From the NCBI RefSeq assembly GCF_010500915.1, contig NZ_JAAAWP010000003.1, positions 488,908 through 552,907 of the forward strand: a DNA stretch of 64,000 nucleotides, read 5' to 3'. How positions within the stretch are numbered: position 1 is the stretch's first letter; every line of letters begins with the position of its first letter. This stretch comes from Alteromonas hispanica (GTDB lineage: Bacteria; Pseudomonadota; Gammaproteobacteria; Enterobacterales; Alteromonadaceae). Below, piece by piece: positions 54,986 through 64,000 of this stretch. The notes beneath the pieces are model-generated. The model worked only from the letters and a program-made list of their open reading frames with translations. It searched no databases and was not told where the DNA came from. Made by a program: the position numbers and the translations under genes.

Positions 54986-55207
54986 TTGTCGCTTACTTTG
55001 CCTTTTCGCTGTATAAATTCATATACGATCTATTTACCAACGCACTTTACAGTGCCAATTTACTTACTATTCTAACGTATAACACAGACTTTAGTGCAGT
55101 TTTTTGCCATAGTCCTTTAAGAACACGCGTAACTGTCGATATAGTGGTATTGTCTTAAAAAGCAACAATAAGCGACAGCGAAACTTTTGCGGGAATCTAA
55201 TTTGAAT

Positions 55208-56275
55208 ATGCGATTAAAAAAATATGGGCAATTAATAATAGCTGCAACGTTGGCATTTCTAACTTTGCCTGTGCTCGCCCTGCAGCTCAAAGACAGTGCT
55301 CCGCAAACTTACACGGTAAAACGCGGTGATACGTTATGGGATATCGCAACTATTTTTCTCAACAAGCCGTGGCTATGGCCTGAGTTATGGAGAACGAATA
55401 CACAAATCGACAACCCTCACTTAATCTATCCCGGCGATGTTATTATTGTGGGCATGATAGACGGCGAACCCGTGTTTTCAATTCAACGTGACAAACCCCT
55501 TCTTTCGCTTTCTCCCCAGGCTGAAAAGCGAGTAAAACCGTCGCCTATAGATACATTGGATTGGAGTGCTATTGCACCGTATATAAATCAACACACCATC
55601 ATTGATTTAGACAGCTTCGATATGATGCCAAGGGTGTTAGGAAATAAAGACGCGAATGTGCGCTTTGCCGCTGATGATTTGGTTGTCAGTGAGCCGAATT
55701 TCAATACTACTGAACAGTTACACGTAGTGAGAAAGCAATCTATTATCAAAAACCTCGATGGAAGAGCATTAGGGGTGCAGGTTTCTCACGTAGCTGATGC
55801 TCAGGTATTTACAGAGTCGATAGATGACGACTCGATGCTACTGTCGCTTACTCAGTCTACCCAAGAGGCGAATTTGGGAGACAAGTTGTTCGAGGGGAAC
55901 TTTTCCCATGAGAAAAGCTTAGTGTTAAAACCGGCTACAGTGCAGAGAGGCTTTGTTATCGGTGATGTTCACGATCACGATTTATTGGGAAAATACGATG
56001 TGATTATTCTCGATTTGGGTAACTCGGAAGTAGAACCCGGTACCGTGATGGGCATTTATGCAAAGGGCCCCTCTATCATCAACGACGATACGCCTAAATA
56101 CGTTACCAACTCACAAATACAAAGCGGGCGTGAGTGGCTTATTAATGCAGTAGAGCAGCCGGCCCTTAAAGTGGGAGAGGTCATAATCTACAAAACTTTT
56201 AGCGCGGCAAGCTATGGCTTAATCACCCGAGCAAACACAGGTATAAAACGCGGCTTTATAGTCGCAAATCCATAA
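55208..56275 (+). CDS. LysM domain cell-envelope protein
   Basis: Exported protein of 355 residues: signal peptide about 1-25 (cleaved after VLA) and one LysM peptidoglycan-binding domain at 35-82 (YTVKRGDTLWDIATIFL ... NPHLIYPGDVIIV). The remaining 270 residues are beta-rich and unassigned. This family is always seen before dprA in gammaproteobacteria, divergent from def. ATG at 55208 starts the signal peptide; TTG at 55202 or 55187 is also in frame. A role in the envelope is inferred. Confidence 0.88.
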   Translation: MRLKKYGQLIIAATLAFLTLPVLALQLKDSAPQTYTVKRGDTLWDIATIFLNKPWLWPELWRTNTQIDNPHLIYPGDVIIVGMIDGEPVFSIQRDKPLLSLSPQAEKRVKPSPIDTLDWSAIAPYINQHTIIDLDSFDMMPRVLGNKDANVRFAADDLVVSEPNFNTTEQLHVVRKQSIIKNLDGRALGVQVSHVADAQVFTESIDDDSMLLSLTQSTQEANLGDKLFEGNFSHEKSLVLKPATVQRGFVIGDVHDHDLLGKYDVIILDLGNSEVEPGTVMGIYAKGPSIINDDTPKYVTNSQIQSGREWLINAVEQPALKVGEVIIYKTFSAASYGLITRANTGIKRGFIVANP

Positions 56276-56315
56276 CGCGACATATGATAATTGCCGCGCT
56301 AACTACGGAGCGGCA

Positions 56316-57431
56316 ATGCATCATTCTTCAAGTACCCTTTCCAAAAATGCAGCAGCATGGCTTCGTCTAGCTTCCTCATACAGCACAGCGACGAAAAAGT
56401 GGTTAGCGCTGTTAGCTAGCTTATCTTGTAGGCCTGAAGATCTATTCAATGTTAACCCTGAGCGTTCTCTGCCAGAAAATGCTAAAACCTTATTGAACAA
56501 AGTTTGCGAGAAGTCGGTTGAAAAAGCATTAATATGGTTAGACGAAGCATCCGAAAATAAAATGATCACTTTCGGTTGTTGCGATTACCCAGATATGCTT
56601 GCAAGTTTAGATAATCCACCTCTCGTAATTTTCGTTAAAGGTAATGCGTCGCTGTTGCAACAGTCGCAAATAGCGATGGTAGGTAGTCGTCGAGCAAGCT
56701 TTCAAGGCAAGAAAACAGCTGAAGAGATGGCAGCAGCACTTTCTATCAAAGGCATTACAGTAACAAGCGGCATGGCGCTTGGTATAGATGCAGCATCGCA
56801 TAAAGGCGCTTTACATGGATGCGGTAAAACCATTGCAGTAATGGGCACAGGACCAGATTCTATTTACCCTTTTAAACACAAATCACTACATTCTGATATT
56901 CTTGCAGCTGAAGGTGCTATTATTACAGAGTTCTTCCCCGGTATTCCTGCCAAAGCTTGGCATTTTCCAAGGAGAAATAGAATCATTGCAGCAATGTCTT
57001 TAGGTACGCTGGTGGTAGAGGCAAAAATTCAAAGCGGTACCTTGATAACAGCAAATATGGCCGCAGATCTAGGGCGAGATGTGTTTGCTATTCCCGGGAG
57101 TATTTTTAATACGCATGCCCAAGGATGTCATTGGTTAATTCAACAAGGCGCTAAATTAGTTACGAATGTTAATGACATTTTCGACGAATTAGCCATTGAG
57201 GCGTTACCTGAAAAAGAGAGTAGGTGCGTTGAAAGTGAAAAAAGTGAATTGAATAGCTTGGCAACTGATAAATTATTAGCTAGTGTGGATTACGACGTTA
57301 CCGCAATAGATGTTATAGCGCAGCGCGGCTCCATGCCTGTCCAGCAGGCCATGGCATTATTACTAGAATACGAGTTGTGCGGTTTAGTAACTGCTGTCCC
57401 TGGCGGTTACATTAAATTGAGGGGCAATTAA
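56316..57431 (+). CDS. dprA: DNA-processing protein DprA (Smf)
   Basis: Binds incoming single-stranded DNA and loads RecA in natural transformation, 371 residues. The extended Rossmann core holds [46 protein letters not shown] and [10 protein letters not shown], and a winged-helix DML1-like C-terminal domain follows. A GGAG site lies before the ATG. It lies 1 bp before smg. No other competence gene is in the window. Confidence 0.96.
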   Translation: MHHSSSTLSKNAAAWLRLASSYSTATKKWLALLASLSCRPEDLFNVNPERSLPENAKTLLNKVCEKSVEKALIWLDEASENKMITFGCCDYPDMLASLDNPPLVIFVKGNASLLQQSQIAMVGSRRASFQGKKTAEEMAAALSIKGITVTSGMALGIDAASHKGALHGCGKTIAVMGTGPDSIYPFKHKSLHSDILAAEGAIITEFFPGIPAKAWHFPRRNRIIAAMSLGTLVVEAKIQSGTLITANMAADLGRDVFAIPGSIFNTHAQGCHWLIQQGAKLVTNVNDIFDELAIEALPEKESRCVESEKSELNSLATDKLLASVDYDVTAIDVIAQRGSMPVQQAMALLLEYELCGLVTAVPGGYIKLRGN

Positions 57432-57432
57432 A

Positions 57433-57909
57433 ATGTTCGATATCCTCATGTATCTGTTTGAAAATTTCATCCATAGTGAGACTGAAATACGTGTCGATCA
57501 AGATGAACTGACCGACGAGCTCGTGCGGGCTGGTTTTCATCATGATGAGATATATAAGGCGCTCGCGTGGTTAGAAAAATTAGCTGCTTTGCAAGAAACA
57601 GACATTAAGCCTTATTTTTGTAAGGGAATTAATACAAGTTTAAGCCGCATCTACACGCATGAAGAGCAAATGCGTTTAGACGTAGAGTGCAGAGGCTTTC
57701 TTATGTTCCTTGAGCAAGTTAACGTGCTCGATGCTTCTACTCGAGAAATGGTCATCGATCGAGTAATGGAAATAGATTCTAACGAATTCTGTCTAGAAGA
57801 TTTAAAGTGGGTTGTGCTTATGGTGCTGTTTAATGTACCAGGAAAAGAAAAAGCGTATGCCCAAATGGAAGATTTGCTTTTTGAAGAGCCAGACGGCGTT
57901 CTTCATTAA
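57433..57909 (+). CDS. smg: Smg family protein (DUF494)
   Basis: Protein of 158 residues, opening [16 protein letters not shown], typical of Smg/DUF494, always found next to dprA in gammaproteobacteria. Its sequence suggests an alpha-helical, acidic protein with a conserved [14 protein letters not shown] near the end. Its function is unknown. It follows dprA by 1 bp, so the two are almost certainly cotranslated. Confidence 0.93.
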   Translation: MFDILMYLFENFIHSETEIRVDQDELTDELVRAGFHHDEIYKALAWLEKLAALQETDIKPYFCKGINTSLSRIYTHEEQMRLDVECRGFLMFLEQVNVLDASTREMVIDRVMEIDSNEFCLEDLKWVVLMVLFNVPGKEKAYAQMEDLLFEEPDGVLH

Positions 57910-57975
57910 TGCTCTCCAATGATAAGCCAGTAGCCGCCCTACAGTATTGCAGTGGTGGCTTTTATCATTACGCAG

Positions 57976-57984
57976 TTATCCACA
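57976..57984 (+). promoter_or_regulatory. Single DnaA box
   Basis: Perfect TTATCCACA between smg and the zinc-finger gene. Isolated, without nearby GATC sites, so it may be incidental. Confidence 0.4.
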
Positions 57985-57994
57985 ATATCCCACC

Positions 57995-58537
57995 ATGCCT
58001 AAAATAGACCACTCGTTATTTTCAGCAAATGAGCACGCACTAGAAGATAGTTTTGGTGATTGTCCTGACTGCGGTAAGCCGTTACATATAAAAAATAGCA
58101 AAAGCGGTCCGTTTATTGGTTGCACTGCTTATCCTGCCTGTAATTTCAGTAAACCCTTACACGATAACCAAACCACCCTACTCAAAACGTTAGACGGAGT
58201 AACGTGTCCTGATTGCTCATCAGAGCTGGGAATTAAGAAAGGGCGCTATGGTATGTTTATTGGCTGTACCAATTTTCCAGTTTGCCACTTCATTGCACCG
58301 CTTAAGCAACAAGAAGAAACCCACGTTCATTGTCCAAAATGTAAAGTGGGTGAATTAATTTCCCGCACCAGCAAATATGGGAAACAGTTTTTTGCCTGTA
58401 ATCATTATCCCAAATGCAGATATGTGCTAAATTCTGAACCCATCAACGAAGCGTGTCCAGAATGTGGTTGGGGTGTATTAATTCACAAAAAAGGTGAATA
58501 TGCATGCCCTCAGCCTTTATGTGGCTTCAAAAAATAA
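57995..58537 (+). CDS. Topoisomerase I-like zinc finger protein (YrdD-type)
   Basis: Protein of 180 residues made of about four C4 zinc-finger repeats of the topoisomerase I C-terminal type (CPDCGKPLHIKNSKSGPFIGC, CPDCSSELGIKKGRYGMFIGC, CPKCKVGELISRTSKYGKQF). No topoisomerase catalytic domain is present. The E. coli YrdD equivalent lies in the same smg-yrdD-tsaC order. ATG at 57995 was chosen over 57947, which adds an unconserved stretch. It probably binds DNA. Confidence 0.88.
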   Translation: MPKIDHSLFSANEHALEDSFGDCPDCGKPLHIKNSKSGPFIGCTAYPACNFSKPLHDNQTTLLKTLDGVTCPDCSSELGIKKGRYGMFIGCTNFPVCHFIAPLKQQEETHVHCPKCKVGELISRTSKYGKQFFACNHYPKCRYVLNSEPINEACPECGWGVLIHKKGEYACPQPLCGFKK

Positions 58538-58560
58538 ACATCACTTAGAGATAACAAACA

Positions 58561-60095
<1,535 letters not shown>

Positions 60096-60167
60096 CGAAA
60101 GCTGAGTTGTTGTCATTAGTCTTAACTAATCCAATTATCATGCGAGCTTTTTACGCACAAAGTGAAG

Positions 60168-60204
60168 CGTAGCCGTGCTGAAAGCCCCCTCGGCTACGTG
60201 TTTT
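60168..60204 (+). terminator. hemF operon terminator
   Basis: CGTAGCCG pairs with CGGCTACG around a 15-nt loop, followed by TGTTTTC, about 70 bp after hemF. Confidence 0.65.
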
Positions 60205-60216
60205 CAACCTTCTCTT

Positions 60217-60230
60217 TTGATCTAAATCAA
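60217..60230. promoter_or_regulatory. FNR-type binding site upstream of ompW
   Basis: TTGATCTAAATCAA is an exact match to the FNR consensus TTGAT-N4-ATCAA. It ends 112 bp before the ompW start. Oxygen-responsive FNR control of ompW is known in E. coli. Confidence 0.8.
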
Positions 60231-60342
60231 CATTGAATCTGAAGCGTATTCAGTAGCTAGCGAAACTTGCGCTAGATCAACACCTCTCGTACTACAGGCG
60301 TTAAAGTGGCGCCATCTTATTTAAATACACGAGAGACACACT

Positions 60343-61017
60343 ATGCGCACACAAACTATATCAGCAATCTGTCTTGCTCTAGCGGCTGTTGCTCCGTTCG
60401 CTAATGCTCATCAACAAGGTGACTGGCTTGTTCGAGGTGGTTTAACAACTGTAGCGCCAGACGAATCTACCTCTAATATTGTTGCGGGTGGCGCCGACTT
60501 GGGCGTTGCGTTGAATATCGGTAACGATACGCAGCTTGGTCTTAACATAGCCTACTTTGTTACAGACAACATCAATATTGAATTGCTTGCAGCGACGCCG
60601 TTCAAACACGATGTTGAGTTTTCAGTGGCCGATCCATTGGGCACTGGCAATAAGCTTGGTGAGGTAACACACCTTCCGCCAACATTAACCGCTAACTACT
60701 ATTTCAACGATGCCAGCTCAGCATTTCAACCTTATGTTGGCGCGGGCATTAACTACACGTTTATCTTCGACGAAGAATTTACTTCGGCAAATAGCCAAGC
60801 TGGCCTGAGCGATTTATCATTGGATAATTCTTTTGGCTTATCTGCTCAAGTGGGTATGGATTATATTGTTGATGACAAATGGCATGTAAACGCGTCGGTT
60901 CGCTTTATCGATATTGACACAGAAGCCAGCTTTAAAGTTGGTGAAGCCAGCGGTGCGGTAAACGATATAGAAATTGACCCTTGGGTTTATACTGTGTCGG
61001 TTGGTTATACTTTCTAA
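60343..61017 (+). CDS. ompW: Outer membrane protein OmpW
   Basis: Eight-stranded outer-membrane barrel of 224 residues. A signal peptide covers 1-22 (cleaved after ANA). The mature part has VRGGLTTVAPDEST, NIELLAATPFKHDV, LPPTLTANYYFND and PYVGAGINYT, and ends in YTVSVGYTF with the terminal Phe. OmpW channels may pass small hydrophobic molecules. A GAGAGA ribosome site lies before the ATG. A perfect FNR site is upstream. Confidence 0.95.
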   Translation: MRTQTISAICLALAAVAPFANAHQQGDWLVRGGLTTVAPDESTSNIVAGGADLGVALNIGNDTQLGLNIAYFVTDNINIELLAATPFKHDVEFSVADPLGTGNKLGEVTHLPPTLTANYYFNDASSAFQPYVGAGINYTFIFDEEFTSANSQAGLSDLSLDNSFGLSAQVGMDYIVDDKWHVNASVRFIDIDTEASFKVGEASGAVNDIEIDPWVYTVSVGYTF

Positions 61018-61148
61018 CCAAACGTAATGCTATGCAACTGCGAAATATGCCAAAAAGAGCATAAACCGTTAAAAAGTCTGCGCGTCACTGAGTTTGCCTC
61101 TATTTGATTTTTATCTTTTAGGACAATACGGTTCAGTAACGCGCTTTT

Positions 61149-61580
61149 TTATTTTGAATTAGTCATATGGTTAGACAGTTGCTCTAATGCCTGAAGCAGC
61201 TTGTTCGCAAGCATAATGTCATCTGTAGTAGAAAACATTGCCTTTCTCATGCAGTACATCCATTGCTCTTTTAAAGCTGGAGTGACATTAAAAGGCAAAT
61301 GGCGAGCTCTCAATCTAGGGTGGCCGAATTGCTGTTGATAGTCATCGGGACCTCCCATCCATAAACTCAGGTAAAGAAAGAATACGTGCCGTATTCTATC
61401 AAGAGGCATTGGATGCATAGCCAGTAACTCTGCGGCTAGTGGATCGGTTTCCATTACATCATAAAACCTATTTGCTAGTTCTCGAACTTTCTCCTCTCCA
61501 CCTATGCGGTAATATGGTGTAGTCTCATCTGCGCGGTTTTCGCCCTTTCGTTTTATATTAAAGAAGTTACGTATTCCCAT
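61149..61580 (-). CDS. Group II truncated haemoglobin
   Basis: Haem-binding protein of 143 residues of the trHb2 type. YYRIGGEEKVRELANRFYDVME carries the B10 Tyr region, HPMPLDRIRHVFFLYLSLWMGGP the E helix, and GHPRLRARHLPF the proximal His. WMYCMRKAM holds the G8 Trp. Such globins bind O2 or NO; the role here is not known. The start ATG at 61580 overlaps the divergent aroE ATG by two bases; an open frame to 61634 would run inside aroE. An N-terminal tail of about 20 residues precedes the globin fold. Confidence 0.9.
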   Translation of the reverse strand: MGIRNFFNIKRKGENRADETTPYYRIGGEEKVRELANRFYDVMETDPLAAELLAMHPMPLDRIRHVFFLYLSLWMGGPDDYQQQFGHPRLRARHLPFNVTPALKEQWMYCMRKAMFSTTDDIMLANKLLQALEQLSNHMTNSK

Positions 61581-62406
61581 GAAAAAATTCGCCGTATTTG
61601 GAAATCCTATTGAGCAGAGTTTATCACCAACCATTCACCAAATGTTTGCTGAACAATGTGAAGAGGTCATTTCATATGAAAAAATATTAGCGCCAGTTGA
61701 TGGCTTTGTTGAAAAGGCGTCATCGTTTTTGGCACAACCAGAGGTGGTTGGTTGTAACGTTACTATGCCGTTTAAACTCGATGCGTTTAATATGGCAAAT
61801 ATAGATGATCAGGCAGCGCAAGACGCACAGGCTGCAAACACGCTGATGAAGTGTCCGGATGGTTCGATTAAAGGTTTCAATACAGACGGCGTTGGGTTAG
61901 TTAATGATTTATTGAACAACAATGTACAGCTCGAGAATAAGCGTGTGCTGTTAATTGGCGCGGGTGGTGCTGCACGTGGCGTAATATCTCCTTTATTAGA
62001 AGCTTCAGTTGCTCAGTTAATCATTACCAACAGAACATTAGAAAAAGCGCAGCAAATTTCTGCGGCCGTGAGCAACTCAAATTTAGATGTCGTTGCGTTA
62101 GATGATATTGCCGCTATAAAGCCGCATATAATTATTAATTCAACGGCTGCGAGTTTGCATCAAGAGTTACCCTGCCATATGTCTGAAGCACTATTAGATG
62201 AATGCGAAGTTGTTTACGACATGGTTTATAAAAACTCGCCGACCGTGTTTATGCAAGAGGCGCATAAATATGGAGTCAAAAAGCGTTTAGACGGTCTGGG
62301 CATGTTAGTTGAGCAAGCTGCTGCTGCATTTTCTATATGGACTGGAAAACAGCCAAAAACTAATGCCATAGTGAACAAGGTCCGTGAGCTTATAAATAAC
62401 CAGTGA
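61579..62406 (+). CDS. aroE: Shikimate dehydrogenase
   Basis: NADP enzyme of the shikimate pathway, 275 residues. The N terminus KKFAVFGNPIEQSLSPTIHQ matches E. coli AroE directly. The catalytic Lys is in NVTMPFK and the Asp in NTDGVGLV. The nucleotide motif is IGAGGAARGV and the NADP Arg segment is TNRTLEKA. STAAS replaces the usual NATSSG, an unusual but plausible change. It is divergent from the globin gene with overlapping start codons. Confidence 0.95.
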   Translation: MKKFAVFGNPIEQSLSPTIHQMFAEQCEEVISYEKILAPVDGFVEKASSFLAQPEVVGCNVTMPFKLDAFNMANIDDQAAQDAQAANTLMKCPDGSIKGFNTDGVGLVNDLLNNNVQLENKRVLLIGAGGAARGVISPLLEASVAQLIITNRTLEKAQQISAAVSNSNLDVVALDDIAAIKPHIIINSTAASLHQELPCHMSEALLDECEVVYDMVYKNSPTVFMQEAHKYGVKKRLDGLGMLVEQAAAAFSIWTGKQPKTNAIVNKVRELINNQ

Positions 62407-62467
62407 CATACAGAACGAGTAAACGCTATTTGTAAAAAGAGCGCAGAGAATCTTTAGAATACAAAAA

Positions 62468-62502
62468 ACGCCTTCTACAGATAGTATTGAGTAAGAAGGC
62501 GT
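62468..62502 (-). terminator. Terminator after yrdA
   Basis: ACGCCTTCT pairs with AGAAGGCGT around a 17-nt loop. The A run on the left is a U run on the minus strand, 33 bp beyond the yrdA stop; it may also serve aroE. Confidence 0.8.
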
Positions 62503-62535
62503 AAGTTCAATAGTGCTTGTATGGCTAGCAAACAG

Positions 62536-63087
62536 CTATTTGGTATCTTCGATATATTCGTCTTTCAAAATAACGTAGTTAATAGCAGATTGTTTAAGGA
62601 ACGCCGATTCACTTTCCTTAAGGGGGCGTTTCTTTTGCATTGGATTTCCAACATAAAGGTATCCGCTTTCTAAACGCTTGTTAGGAGGCACCAGGGTACC
62701 CGCACCTATAAACACATCGTCCTCCACAATAGCGCCATCCATGATTATCGCGCCCATACCAACAAGTATTCGATTTCCCAGCTGGCAGCCGTGAAGCATG
62801 CATTTATGACCTACGGTAACATCATCGCCTATAATAAGGGGAAACCCGTCGGGATTCTGCGTAGAGCGGCGAGTAACGTGCAGTACTGTGCCGTCTTGAA
62901 TATTAGTTCTATTTCCAATCTGAATTTTGTTAACGTCTCCCCGTCCGGCAACTAACGGCCAAATGCTGCTGTCGTTACCAAGGGATACGTCTCCCACTAA
63001 CACAGACGACTCATCAATATAACAACGTTCACCTATATTTGGTGCTACTGATTTGTACGTGCGTAAAGCCACAATATTCTTCCTCAT
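62536..63087 (-). CDS. yrdA: Gamma-carbonic anhydrase-like protein YrdA
   Basis: Left-handed beta-helix protein of 183 residues built of hexapeptide repeats (IGNRTNIQDGTVLHV, IIGDDVTVGHKCMLHGC). The three metal His residues of the family are present in VLHV, VGHK and LHGC. It trimerises and binds a metal; activity as a carbonic anhydrase is not established for this subgroup. It is close to aroE in E. coli too. It is transcribed away from the rRNA operon. Confidence 0.93.
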   Translation of the reverse strand: MRKNIVALRTYKSVAPNIGERCYIDESSVLVGDVSLGNDSSIWPLVAGRGDVNKIQIGNRTNIQDGTVLHVTRRSTQNPDGFPLIIGDDVTVGHKCMLHGCQLGNRILVGMGAIIMDGAIVEDDVFIGAGTLVPPNKRLESGYLYVGNPMQKKRPLKESESAFLKQSAINYVILKDEYIEDTK

Positions 63088-63323
63088 TTAAAATCGTAGG
63101 GTGTAGGTAAGGTTACGCCAACTGTAAATGAATAATAATAGCTGTCGACTATTTTGACCGTTTTAGTACGTTAAGAGGCTTATGTTTTAAGTTAGCGAAC
63201 CAAAATAGTAATGCTAAGTTTCATACGAACAGCCAATTATCAACAAAAATAGTTTGATTATTGTTCGTTGTGTAGGATATTTGAGCGAAAAACCGAAATG
63301 TGACACTTTTTTTAAAATACTTG

Positions 63324-63351
63324 TTGACGTGAGCGCTCAGATCCCTAAAAT
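63324..63351 (+). promoter_or_regulatory. rRNA operon promoter P1
   Basis: TTGACG (63324-63329) and TAAAAT (63346-63351), 16 bp apart, followed by a GCGC discriminator typical of stringently controlled rRNA promoters. Confidence 0.85.
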
Positions 63352-63475
63352 GCGCATCCGCTTCGGGGGAAAAGCCAAACGGCAGACACCGCGAAGTTAG
63401 TCTCTACTACCTTTGTAAGGCAGTAAAGGCGGGAGTTTCGAAGAAGCGCTTCAGAAAATAAATTTTCGAAAAGTG

Positions 63476-63503
63476 TTGACAGCAAAAACTTCCAGCGTAT
63501 AAT
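63476..63503 (+). promoter_or_regulatory. rRNA operon promoter P2
   Basis: Near-consensus TTGACA (63476-63481) and TATAAT (63498-63503), 16 bp apart, with an AT-rich stretch upstream (about 63455-63473) that could be an UP element and a GCGC discriminator downstream. Confidence 0.92.
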
Positions 63504-63557
63504 GCGCACCTCACTCGAACAGGGTGAGTCACCAAGAAGCAACGGCTTACGGTGAGA

Positions 63558-63587
63558 TAGCGACGAAGTCGCTACGTTCTTTAACAA
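63558..63587 (+). promoter_or_regulatory. rRNA leader boxB hairpin and boxA antitermination site
   Basis: TAGCGAC-GAA-GTCGCTA forms a 7-bp hairpin (63558-63574), followed at once by GTTCTTTAACAA (63576-63587), which matches rrn boxA. This order lets NusB/NusE load polymerase for rRNA antitermination. Confidence 0.85.
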
Positions 63588-63657
63588 TTTAGACAAGACA
63601 ATCTGTGTGGGCACTCGTTAAGAGTGTCTATACGACGATTCATAATTCGATATATTT

Positions 63658-64000
<343 letters not shown>

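Noticed and set aside
63345..63614. 89-codon minus-strand open frame across the rRNA leader
   Set aside because: Opposes the rRNA promoters and boxA; no start context; a chance frame in structured leader DNA.

Overview
The window is a contiguous stretch of gammaproteobacterial chromosome around the replication origin. The partial 16S rRNA gene at the right end reads like Alteromonas or a close relative in the Alteromonadaceae. The gene order fits (mnmG-rsmG-parA-parB-atp on one side of the origin, dnaA-dnaN-recF-gyrB on the other), as do a Spot 42 RNA gene beside polA and a DnaT/DnaC helicase-loading pair. Nothing in the window looks like a prophage, insertion sequence, CRISPR array or genomic island; it is almost entirely core genome.

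Layout. 1-11.2 kb is mixed: rph (5' part) and yicC, an orphan LacI-type regulator, a TonB-dependent receptor translationally coupled to a membrane acyltransferase, an OmpA-like lipoprotein, an HD-GYP protein, an alkyltransferase-like DNA repair protein, a DTW-domain tRNA modification enzyme and an unknown membrane protein. 11.3-18.4 kb is the complete ATP synthase operon atpIBEFHAGDC. 18.6-22.9 kb is mnmG-rsmG-parA-parB. 22.98-23.43 kb is oriC: two AT-rich 13-mers, several DnaA boxes and 20 GATC sites. 23.6-29.9 kb runs towards oriC: rpmH-rnpA-yidD-yidC, yajQ, then mnmE-mioC-dnaT-dnaC, closed by a terminator just before the origin. 30.5-36.8 kb is dnaA-dnaN-recF-gyrB, with parS sites inside recF. 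37-44.8 kb holds glyQS, tag, yihI, a methyltransferase, cytochrome c4 and engB. 45-48 kb holds spf (Spot 42) and polA. 48.5-55 kb holds elbB, trkH, trkA and rsmB-fmt-def. 55.2-60.1 kb is LysM protein-dprA-smg-topA-like-tsaC-hemF. 60.3-63.1 kb holds ompW, a truncated globin, aroE and yrdA. From 63.3 kb an rRNA operon begins with two promoters and an antitermination leader.

How the parts work together. The left arm (mnmG to atpC) and the dnaA-gyrB and rrn units are transcribed away from oriC, with the forks. The rpmH-to-dnaC block is transcribed towards oriC, against the rightward fork, and its terminator at 23.5 kb should keep transcripts out of the origin. Initiator (dnaA), loader (dnaT, dnaC), clamp (dnaN), gyrase (gyrB), origin and the ParAB-parS segregation system all lie within about 20 kb.

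The observations most worth following are the dnaTC pair placed directly at oriC, DnaA-box/GATC clusters upstream of dnaA and of polA, parS sites embedded in recF, a short Spot 42 homologue followed by a 24-codon ORF, an orphan terminator at the position of enterobacterial csrC, and a perfect FNR-type site before ompW. I did not find a clearly novel multi-gene system. All calls come from reading the sequence; no database search was run.
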